From assembly GCA_039090855.1 (NCBI GenBank), contig CM077011.1, positions 26,317,001 to 26,381,000 on the forward strand: a DNA stretch of 64,000 nucleotides, written 5' to 3'. The notes below the pieces were generated by a model, which worked only from the letters and a program-made list of their open reading frames with translations, ran no database searches and had not been told where the DNA came from. Shown here in pieces: positions 22,301 to 34,300 of the stretch; the stretch's first letter is position 1, and every line of letters begins with the position of its first letter. The translations under genes were made by a program, and so were the position numbers. This DNA comes from Macrothele yani (taxonomy: Eukaryota; Arthropoda; Arachnida; Araneae; Macrothelidae).

Positions 22301-25300
22301 GTCACTGGATGTGCTTCCTAGTGTGGCCTTAGCCACTGGATTTGCTTCCTAGTGTGGCCTTAGCCACTGGATGTGCTTCCTAGTGTGGCCTGAGCCACTG
22401 GTTGTGCTCCCTAGCGTGGTCTCAGCCACTGGTTACTGGTTGTGCTTCCTAGCGTGGCCTCAGTTACTGTATGTGCTTCCTAGCGTGGCCTTAGCCACTG
22501 GCTGTGCTTCCTTGCGTGGCCTCAGCCACTGATTGTGTTTCCTAGCGTGGCCTTGGCCACTGCATGTGCTTCCTAATGTGGCCTCAGCCACTGGTTGTGC
22601 TTCCTAGCGTGGCCTCAGCCACTGGCTTCCAGTGGTAGGATAACGTAAGAATATTAAGTTTTCATTCGTTTTAACAACACGAAGCCAAAACCTCCAGATT
22701 TGACAGACGTCTCCGACAGAGAGCGACATAGTTAGGCATGGGGAACCATCAAATGGCGCTTGGAGGAGAAACGTAGCTGATGCGTAAGACGATAGATTGA
22801 GAAGTGTCCACCTCAGCTACCAATTGTCGTGTGCTGGTACCGGAGTTCGCTAACACAGCTTTGACCAAGGTGTGAGTGTTGGTGGTCGTTGGACGTCCTA
22901 TCCTCGGCTTGTCTTCGAGACTGATCGCCCCCCCCCCCCCCTTCGGCATCGAAACTTAGGGACAAATTTGCGTGCACTGCTGCTGTCCACCGCCTCCTCT
23001 CCTTCAACTGCACAAATTTCTTTTGCTGCTGCCGCGTTTAACCCATTTTTCCGATAATGGAGTAAGAGAACCCGAACAGCACGTATACCTTCGTCCATCC
23101 TCTGCTCACCTAACAACGTGATGTGGCTCCGTACAAATACACGTCATCAGCCTTGTGTGTTCCACGTCATCGCGGTACCCAATCATCGCAGTATCCCAAA
23201 CGCTTCAGCGCGTTTCGGACCAAAGATGAGGCCTAATATTATGTGTAGCTTAAAACTGGACGAACGTTTGACTCGTCCCGGTAGTTTAACCCTTTCGCTA
23301 ACCTAGCGCCCAAGGCGCCCTTACAGATAAACAACTACAAGCGCCCGAGTCGCTCGGATACCATGAGTGGGATTTCCTACTCCCCATGTTCTTGGAATTT
23401 GCACGGCTTCCGAATTATTAGCAGTCGTCATTGTTGTCGCTAAACAAAGAAATGGACCAGGAGTTGGTTGTCCCTGGGTTATTCTGACATCGCTCAGTAG
23501 AACTCTTGCTTTGTTGACACGTGCTTCGTTTGTCTGTGATATTATGCATTATCCCAAAAGAGGAGTTTCCAGGGAAACATTTGTCGTAAAAATTATTTCA
23601 TTTCGCTCAATCCAAATAAACTGATTGAGAGCATAGTCTTTTACAAGAAAAGGGAAAAGTAAACACGATTTTCCAGCTGATGCAACTCCTCCTATCTGCC
23701 TAAGGCTCTCAGTAGAAGAACGCACTGACTTCTCTAGGGAAACATCCGAAGGTCAGTGTATGTCAAGCCCAGAGATCGGATGTTTCGAGTAGTGACCTAA
23801 CACTAATCCTTCTTTTGTTATCGCAAACGGGTGGAGGAAATTCAGAAAGGAACGGCAGACGTTTTTGGGCCTTATGGTATTCTGAGCGACAAAACATTTT
23901 AGGGTCGCGGTCGTTAAAGGGCTAATGTTATTTACAAAGGGCGTCCTTAAAGTAATGCCTCGTCTCTCATAAGATTTTTATCTTTAGCAGAAAAGATGTG
24001 AAACTTGGTGGCAAAATACTTGGACATATTGTTAATAATGCTACTCTATTCAAAGTATTGTCCATCACTTTCTATACATTTCCGTCATCTTTGAACCCAT
24101 TGGTAAAATCCATTTTTGAAAAATTCCTCAGGCTGTCGTTTCACCCATGAGTTCACAGCCAGTTTAGCGTCTGTCACATCGTCGAAACGTTCCCCACGAA
24201 GGGTGTTTTTCAAAGATGCAAACAGGAAAAAGTCTGAGGAAGCCAAATCAGGAGGGTAGTGGGGCTGGAGCATCAGCGTCCACCCCATTTTGGCAATATA
24301 GCCTGTAAAGTCTCCATTGAGGTGTGGAGATGTGCGTTATCATGGCGTGAAACAACACTATGAAGTGGAATGTTTCGATGTTTCCTTTTGATAGCTTCCT
24401 TTAGTTTCTTAAATGTCTGCACACAGTGAGCACTGTTTATTGTTGCGACCCGTTCAAGGAAATCAGTCAAAAATGACACCACGTTTGTCCCAAAAAATTG
24501 TCACCATCACTTTCCCTGAGGAACGAGTTGTTTTCACCATTTTCTGTCTAGGCGAAGATGTGCGGTTCCATTCCATTGACACACGTTTTGTTTCTGGGTC
24601 ATGAAAGAACACCCATGTTTCATCCCCCGTTACAACATTAGAGAAAAAGCACAGCCTTCCTCTTATAACAGTCCAAGAGGTTCCGGCAAATGTCCACCCT
24701 TTGCTCACATTGTTCACGGGTTAGTTTTCTTGGGATCCACTTTGAACAAATTTTTCTGTATCCCAGATCTCTAATTAATGTTTCCATAGCACTATGACCA
24801 CAATGAATTGTATCGCATAACTCCTGGATGGTGACACGACGATCAGCTGTGATGAGTCTTTCACTCGTTGCCTGTTGGCATCTGTCACTACATTTGCGGT
24901 TCTTCTACTCCATTTTTTTCTGACACTGAACTTTCTCCTTCTCGAAACCTCTTCATCCATCTTCGGACACTACGGATATCGATTGTGGCAACTCCATACA
25001 CCTCCAGAAGGAATCTTCTGTGGATTTCTGGAGCCTCACATCCCTCTTTTTCCAGGAATTCAATTACGGCTCGCTGCTTTTCTCTGTCATTCATGATTTT
25101 CATTTCCAATTCCGAAATATTTTTTGTTCCCACATTGGTAAGGTATCATAGTACATGTCAGTGCAGTTTCATAAAAATCACTTCAAAATTTCAAAAGTTA
25201 TTAAGGAGGAGACATTTCAGGATGTCCCTTGTATAATTGGGTTGGAGGATACACTGCAATTCTCAATAAGGTGATGCAAGACATTTAAGCAACTCTGTAT

Positions 25301-28300
25301 GTTAAACAAATACTTCGTATCTACCAGTGTCAATAGTAAAAGAAGAAATAATTTAAAAAGCGACTTACATTTTATTGACGACGTTTAGATACTTCTTTGG
25401 AAAGGTTTTACTAAAAGCTATAACTTTCCATAGGTTCAAAAATCCATTCTTGGAGATATGAAAATTGCATGGGAGACCTTCATCGTACCGTTCAGATAGG
25501 AAACCCTTAAGGCTTGCTGTGTCTGTTATAATTGCGTAAGGCCCTTCTCGTACTCGGTGTAAGGCTACGTGCTCTATTTCCTTTAGTGTCAGCAGCAACT
25601 GTTTTTCGTTTTTCATCATTCTCCGCATCATCTCTTGGTACGCTGGCACTGGTGTAGACTGTAAACAGAAAGAACGAAATGACTGTCCATTGTTTGAGAA
25701 GAGACACGACTTTTTTAAATATTGAACTTACAGGTCAGTTCTTTTTCCATTAGTGATTGACGAAACCTTCGCCACACGCACATAAATGATACACTTTGCA
25801 AGAGACATTACAACGCTTTGAAAAAGTTCAACAGCATTCTAAATACAAGGGTGATTCAAAAGGTGAGGTTCCCAAATTTTTAGATAAATAAAGTAACAAC
25901 TTACAAAGTAACGTATCATGAAAACATCATCATCGTCAACAATTATTGATCCACTACTTGATGAAGTTCTCCCCAAGTTTCTTCCACAATGGTCTGTCTT
26001 GTGCTAGTCTCCTCCGTGTTACATCATTTTGGAACCATAACTCACCACGCTGGCCAAGCGGGTTCATGAGTCTGGGATAGCATTTCCTTTAATCTCGATG
26101 GTGTAATAACACCGATATTGGCGGTCGTCAGAGCCCCTTTAGTGGGAACAAGATGTACCACGAGAAGGCGGGTTTGACATTTGTCAAGGAGAGGCTATGG
26201 CATCACCTGACCTTACATTCCATGACATTACATAAAAAGATACAGTGTCATATTAGCTGTACTGTTCCATGTAATCAACATGCTTGTTTAGGCCACAGGT
26301 GGCGAACCTACGGCACACGAAAATATTTTATTGGCACGTGGCATACAGTACTGTCCTTCGGTTCCTTAAAACATATCCATAATAAACAAATAAACACACG
26401 TAATATAATGATCGCACTCGTATAATGATAATCATTAATGCCAAAGCAAACACATGTTACTAAAAGACATTTCCTAATTTTGAATGTCGCGGACAGTTTA
26501 GAGAATTTCAATAATGGCTGAGAAGGGGTATTTTTTTATTTATTTTTTATTGGAGGTTTAACGACCACTGTGAGCAACTCAATGGGCTATAAGCAGTCGC
26601 ATGTCCCTAATTTGGTGCTACTGGTTCCAGGGAGGGAGAGATCCTGCGCTGCAAAACAAGCACAGCATCCATGCCTCACCGGGATTCGAACCCGGGCCCC
26701 TTTCGGACAAATGATCAGAAGCCATCGTTTAGACCACTGCGCCACCGCGGCGGCGAAGTTTAATACGGCATCGTAGGTAAATGCATCGAAAGATGACTTC
26801 TAGAAAGGCAGCAGGGCGCGTGAATGCCATGAAACGGTATAAATTATACGTGATTCTGAGCTCTGTTAATCAGTGTTATTCTTGTTTTTCAGAGGGTGAA
26901 CGAAGCGGACTTAAAGCGAGTTTGACAGAGCCCAAATTGAACTGCCAGACGATCGGGTCAGAGCATTTCTGAGACTGCAAGGCATGTGGTGTGCTCACCT
27001 TTAGCCGTGGTTAGTGCTTTTAAAAATTGGTCTGAATAGGGAGAACCACAAACAGCCGACAAGGTGTGCGACGACAACGGCTCATCAATGATAGAGGTGA
27101 GGGAAGGCGATTTCGTATAATAGCCAACAGAAGGGTTGCTGTGTTCGCCGATAATTTGAATGCTGGTAATAGGAATAATATGTCACAACACACAGTACAT
27201 CGAACCCTGCTGCCTCCTGAAAATGGAGCTGAGTAGCCTCAGGTCGCTTCGAATGCCCATGCTAACCTAACTTCACCAACGAAAGCGCCTACAATGGGCA
27301 CGGGAGCATCAAAACTGGACCCTGAATGATTGGGAGAAGGTCATCTCTTCCGATGAATCCCGCTTCTTCTTGCACTATGTGGACGGCCGGGTAGATGTGC
27401 GTCATTTACCTGGGGAAGTGTTAGCACCATAATGCACTGTGGGACCAATACAAGCACGTAGAGAAAGTGTAATACTTTGGGCAATGTTCTTCCGGGAAAC
27501 CGTGATCCAGTCATTCATGTACAGGAAACTATGACGTCTACCACCTACCTAAACATCATTACAGACCAGGTGCATCCTTTCATGGCAAAGCCAGTAGATA
27601 AAGTGTAATGCTTTGGGCAATGTTCTTCAGGGAAACCGTGATCCAGTCATTCATGTACAGGAAACTATGGCGTCTACCACCTACCTAAACATCATTAGAG
27701 ACCAGGTGCATCCTTTCATGGCAAAGCCAGTAGATTAAGTGTAATGCTTTGGGCAATGTTCTTCCGGGAAACCGTGATCCAGTCATTCATGTACAGGAAA
27801 CTATGACGTCTACCACCTACCTAAACATCATTACAGACCAAGTGCATCCTTTCATGGCGGCCCGAAACCGTGGCATTCATGTACAGGAAACTATGACGTC
27901 CACCACCTACCTAAACATCATATCAGGTGCATCCTTCATGGCAAAGCCAGTAGATAAAGTGTAAATGCTTTGGGCAATATTCTTCCGGGAAACCGTGATC
28001 CAGTCATTCATGTACAGGAAACTATGACGTCTACCACCGCCTAAACATCATTACAGACCAGGTGCATCCTTTCATGGCAAAGCCAGTAGATAAAGTGTAA
28101 TGCTTCGGGGCAATATTCTTCCGGGAAACCGTGATCCAGTCATTCATGTACAGGAAACTATGACGTCTACCACCTACCTAAACATCATTACAGACTAGGT
28201 GCATCCTTTCATGGCAAAGCCAGTAGATAAAGTGTAATGCTTGGGCAATATTCTTCCGGGAAACCGTGATCCAGTCATTCATGTACAGGAACTATGACGT

Positions 28301-31300
28301 CTACCACCTACCTAAACATCATTACAGACCAGGTGCATCCTTTTGGCAAAGCCAGTAGACGTCTACCACCTACCGAAAGCGCCAGTATTAAGTGTACGGG
28401 CAATGTTCTTCCCCGTGATCCAGTCGTCCTTATGATACCTAAATATCATTACAGACCAGGTGCATCCTTTCAGTGCAAAGCCGCCAGTAGATAAAGTGTA
28501 ATGCTTTGGGCAATATTCTTCCGGGAAACCGTGATCCAGTCATTCATGTACAGGAAACTATGACGTCTACCACCTACCTAAACATCATTACAGACCAAGT
28601 GCATCCTTTCATGGCAGCGCCAGTAGATTTAGTGTAATGCTTTGGGCAATGTTCTTTCGGGAAACCGTGATCCAGTCATTCATGTACAGGAAATTATGAC
28701 GTCTACCACCTACCTAAATATCATTACAGACCAGGTGCATCCTTTCATGGCAAAGCCAGTAGATAAAGTGTAATGCTTTGGGCAATATTCTTCCGGGAAA
28801 CCGTGATCCAGTCATTCATGTACAGGAAACTATGACGTCTACCACCTACCTAAACATCATTACAGACCAGGTGCATCCTTTCATGGCAAAGCCAGTAGAT
28901 AAAGTGTAATGCTTTGGGCAATATTCTTCCGGGAAACCGTGATCCAGTCATTCATGTACAGGAAACTATGACGTCTACCACCTACCTAAACATCATTACA
29001 GACCAAGTGCATCCTTTCATGGCAGCGCCAGTAGATTAAGTGTAATGCTTTGGGCAATGTTCTTCCGGGAAACCGTGATCCAGTCATTCATGTCGGGAAA
29101 TTATGACGTCTACCACCTACCTAAATATCATTACAGACCAGGTGCATCCTTTCATGGCAAAGCCAGTAGATAAAGTGTAATGCTTTGGGCAATATTCTTC
29201 CGGGAAACCGTGATCCAGTCATTCATGTTCAGGAAACTATGACGTCTACCACCTACCTAAACATCATTACAGACCAAGTGCATCCTTTCATGGCAGCGCC
29301 AGTAGATTAAGTGTAATGCTTTGGGCAATGTTCTTTCGGGAAACCGTGATCCAGTCATTCATGTACAGGAAACTATGGCGTCTACCTCCTATCTAAACTA
29401 AATACTAATACAGTGTTTGCATAGTTAGTAGTATCTGACCGAAGAAAAAAGTTTCCAATCGGGTTTTTTAGTAGCTGTAAACGGAAACGTGAACTTACGC
29501 CCTCTAGTGGCAGACTTATGCGGCACGAAAAATTTAAAATTATATGAGAAGTATTTCACAAGGCAAACGCTCTCCAACAAAGAAATAATTTTTCAAATCG
29601 GACTCTTAGAAGCATTGACAAAAATAAGATATGAACCTACGCCGCCATGGCGGAAAAGGACATGCATTATATTGTAGACCAGGTACAACCTTTCACGGCA
29701 ATGGTATTCCCCTCTAGTAGTGCCTTCTTTTAGCAGAATGCCACATTGCTCGGATTGTTTGAGAATGGTTTGCGGAACATGAAGAAGACTTTCATGTATT
29801 GCCATGACCTCTACATTTCCCAGACATAAATCCAATCGAACATCTGTGCTTTCTGTTGGAACAGGAAATCCGATTGGCGCTGGCTCAACCACGTAAGTTT
29901 TAAAGGATCTGCTGGTAATGCGTTCGTACCAGATACTACAAGACACCGTTAGAAATCTTGTAGCGTCTACGACACACCAGGTAAGAGCTATTTTATCTGC
30001 ACGTGGGGTACCAACATCATATTATGCAGGTAGTCATAATGTTTGGTGTATCTAGAAAAGCTAAAAACCGTTGGGCAATTAAAGTACTACATTTATAAGG
30101 CTTTTGTTCTGATGAATTTGCTGTACTCTGTTTTCGTGGTGTAAGGCGAACTCGATGTAATCGCATTCGTTCCGCAGTAGCTTTTGTAATATAATTTAAT
30201 GATCCCAAAGATTTTTACTTCCTTTTTTGAAAAATAAGTTTATTTATTTTTACAGTGTTCTTGTAAATTGCAAGAGAGCAGCGTTTGAGTTTCCAAAACG
30301 GCACGGCGAAAAAATTGAGATCTCACTATGCAATTTTTTAAGAGTTACGCTTGCTACCCAGAACACTGCGTCCACACAGAATAATTTTTTTACGATAAAA
30401 AAGTATCTAATTTTGAAGATCTATTTTAAATTCTAAATACAACAGCGTTTGAAGATTCAAAATCGCACAAAATAGACATTGAGATACTCACAACATTACG
30501 GTCACGCGAAAACTGAAGTTCGGGCTGCATGATATTAGCGTAACAGGAGCAGCTTTACTCTCATGGCTACGTAAATAGAAGGAGACGTCATTTCCGTAAA
30601 GCTATCAATTTCCGTTGTACCCAAAAACGAAGTTTGCACGGTAACAAAATTTGGAGCATCACCCATAGAAATGTTTCACATCACATACATAAAGAACAAA
30701 AAAAGAAACTAAAGAAATAGCAAATTACTTAAGTAAACAGCAATTACTTTACCTTCAACAGGCAATGCTCCGAGTAATTAGCTTAAATGATTTAATACTT
30801 ATCGGGATGTGCATAAGCACTATTATCAATAAAATATTGATGTACTTGCATACATCTGGATTTCTGATCACGTGACTCACTACTGAAAAGACTTGTCCGT
30901 CCCTGCGGCAGATAAAAACCTTAGAACGGCAGCAGTAAGTCATGATTGTTAACACAGTAAGTAATAATAATCACATCAGATCTGAAAACTAACGTAATAA
31001 TAATCACATCAGATCAGAAAACTCTCGTAATAATAATCCCATCAGATCAAAAAACTCACGTAATAATAATCACATAAGATGAGAAAACTTGAACATTTCA
31101 TCGCCTTGAAGCGGGAATCGAACTCGCCTGTCCTGATTTCCGTTTGACCATGCTAACCGTTAAGTGGACTTTAGACGTTCAGTAATACTGTCATTCCCGC
31201 ACTTCATTACGGTGCCGTCTTCACTCCATCATTTCCCCTTCATTACTTTCACACCGTACATGGTCAATATTAAGCGTCATTACTTTGCTCCAGTACTAGT

Positions 31301-34300
31301 CGAGTCGTCACGGAGAGTACACCGATATTGTCGGCATTCGAGAATGGAAAGAACAGCGTGTTTAACTATTATTTTGGTTTAAGGAGCGAACGTCGTGTTA
31401 AGCCCCGATATTGGATGAAGGAGTGGATAAAATAACGTCATAATTATTCACATGTCGTCTTATTGAAGGAAATGTGTGTTACGGAAGTGGATGATTACAA
31501 GAACTATTTTCACATGAATGAAGAGTCGTTTAATAAATAACTGCAAAAGACTGGACCGTTTTTAAGGAGGAAAGGCACTGCCATGCGAGTTTGATCTAAG
31601 CGTATTTGTTTTTTTTCTCACCTCAGTACGATTGGACCTGTACCGTCGTAGGAGTTAATTTACTCTTTGCCGCGCTCACAAACAAAAAAAATATTTAACC
31701 CAAAAAGACAAAATCAATAACGTGCTACGTCAGAGCCCCTGGTTTCATTTTAACGTGAATGGTTACCAGCTTATCTAGAGCTACATACACTATCTACCAA
31801 CAAGTAATTGGACACTTGTGATAGCAAAGGGAAACGAAATTTATTCACCTTCAATAGTTTTGTGGAGCCTCCACGAGCGTCGATTTCAGCTGCGACCCTC
31901 TGGGGTATACTCTCAACCAGGTGTTGCCGTATTTTCTTCCACTCAGCTTGAAGAAGACAGGTCCGTTCCTTCACCGATTTCGGACGGTGGGGGCACCCCT
32001 TAAGTCGACGCTCCAAATCGTCCCACAGGTGCTCAATAAGGGTTAAGGTCCAGGCTCTGCGCAGGCCAGTCCATTCGATTAACCCCATTGTCACCACACC
32101 AAGCCATGGTGGACCTCGCAACATGACAAGTGGCATTGTCATCCTAAAAGTAACATGGGTCCACCCCGTAAAACTGCCACAACGTAGGAAGCGCATGGTC
32201 ATCCAAAATGGTGCAGTAAGTCTCGGCGTTGAGTCTACCAGGAATTGCGACCACAAGGGTCCCGTGCCATACCAGGAGAAACATCCCCATAGCATAATTC
32301 CACCGCCGCCGAACTTCACAGTTGTCACAATACATTCCGGCAGGAGGCGTTCTCCAGGCAGACGCTAAACCCAGACCCAGCCATCCAAACGGTAGAGGGT
32401 GAACCTTAATTCATCGCTCCAGAGAACCTTTTTCCAGTGTTCAATGGACCACTGTCGACGTTCTTTGCACCACGTTAGCCGAGCAGCTCTATTGGACTTG
32501 GTGATCAAAGGCTTGTGGGCGGCAGCACGTCCAAGATAACCGAGCAGATGGGCTTCCTTACGTATGGTATTCATCGAAAGAACACTCCCGGATGCCTGTT
32601 GAAACTCCTCGCGGATGTGGCCCATCGATTTGGTGCGGTTCTTCTGAATTTCTCTGGCAAGCACCCGTCGGTCTCTAACTCCCAGTTTTGTGAGTCTGCC
32701 GGGTCGGAGCACATTCCGACAGTCACCTCTCATCTTCCAGTTACCAATCCCGTAGGTCATTGTCGATTTTGGGTACTTCAACTCGCTGGATATGTCACGT
32801 ATGGATCGGCCATTTCCGTGATACCCGACGATTACACCTTTCTCGAAATCAGAGAGCTCTGAACTGCTTGGCATCTTGCATGCGACTGGTTGCGTTGTTG
32901 TTTCCCACACGATATTTAACGGCGGCGGCCGTGACGTGTATCAGGACCGCAGATATCGTCGATTGCAGGGGTGTCCAATTACTTGTTGGTAGATAGTGTA
33001 TTTTTTTTAGTTCATGCACGATGTGTATGAAGAATTCTACAGTTCTGGAAGAGCTTCATATGTTTCAATGAGGTTTCGAAGAACTTCCTTTCTTCTTGAA
33101 TCATCTTCCTCTTCAATGGCCTTGCTTATGTGGAATTCGCACTCGGGCTGCTCACTGACAACGGTGATACAACCTTCCATTACGGCTCCGCAGTTCAAAC
33201 TGAATAATGATGGCGCCCTCACACGATCAGTATTAACGACAGTACCCCTCCCAACCGCCAATACTAACGCTCCGACATCAGAATATCCGGATCCACGTCA
33301 TTACCGTATCACTATTTGCCGGCATTCTATCTCTAACGACCTTACAGGTTCAATAACACTGTCACTACTTTAAAGTAATGACAGTATTATATCACACATG
33401 AATTCACGCAAATTAATCACTATAAATCACCAATGGAAAAAATTCTCATGGGAGTACCACAGGGTTCTATACTTGGACCCATACTTTGCAACATCTACAT
33501 TAATGATGATTTTACAGTATGAAAAAAACATACACCTAACACTTTATGATGACGATATTACAATTATGTTCACAGGACGTGATAGCACACAAATAATCAA
33601 CCTTTACAATAACCAAATGAGCAAATATTACTACTGGCTGACCTCCAAATGAACTTATTGTAAATACAGTCATGTTTTTTACAAGACAGAACTTAACCCA
33701 ATATCAAAATATAACTATTTATTATAATAATAATGAAGTTGTCATAGTGAATTATTTCACCTATTTGGGAGCAACACTACAGCATAACTTAAAATGGGAT
33801 CGACATACAGAATATACTATTAATAAAATCTCTAAAAGCATAGGAATAGTTAGCCGAGTGCTTAATAACCTAACTTATAAAACCCTTAAATTGTTATACT
33901 ACACTCTTGTGCATACACACTTTAACTATTGTCTATGCTGTTGGAGACAAACAACGCAAGCTATCATCAAAAAACTCCAAGTACTCCTGAATAAATTTAT
34001 TAGATTATTAGAATTTAAACTTCACACTAATACTAATAATATACATTATTCAAATATTTATAATTACTTGCGAGTAGATGTTAACCAACATAACATTTTG
34101 AATGTAAAACAATTATATCAATATGCTTTGGGATTAAATATGTTTAAAAAGATTAAACAAAACATCAATATAGGTATCATAGATATAAATATTGATATCC
34201 ATAACTATGAAACTAGAAATATATTTCAGATAAGGCCATGCTTACCTGGAACACAACAAATGAAGCAAAGTATAAATTATCAGGGACCAACTTTTTGGAA

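Larger units (their letters stand above)
26950..29960 (+). pseudogene. Tc1-like transposase split by its own amplified internal segment
   Basis: Before the array: [62 protein letters not shown] with '[14 protein letters not shown]' (first Asp), then VILWAMFF. After it, at about 29660-29960: '[11 protein letters not shown]' and '[11 protein letters not shown]' with the catalytic Glu. This is the Tc1-like type also found at 55.7 kb. The middle, coding '[14 protein letters not shown]', has become a tandem array (27462-29390). Stops and frameshifts throughout. Confidence 0.75.

Noticed and set aside
29593..29946. 117-codon minus-strand ORF
   Set aside because: Antisense to the 3' part of the Tc1-like transposase relic.
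30755..30955. Minus-strand ORF between IR exons B and C
   Set aside because: Exons B and C already join in phase without it, and it shows no receptor motif.
31100..31160. Possible minus-strand tRNA gene
   Set aside because: Acceptor stem does not pair well and the same unit with the same tail recurs at 34.76 kb; it is a SINE head.
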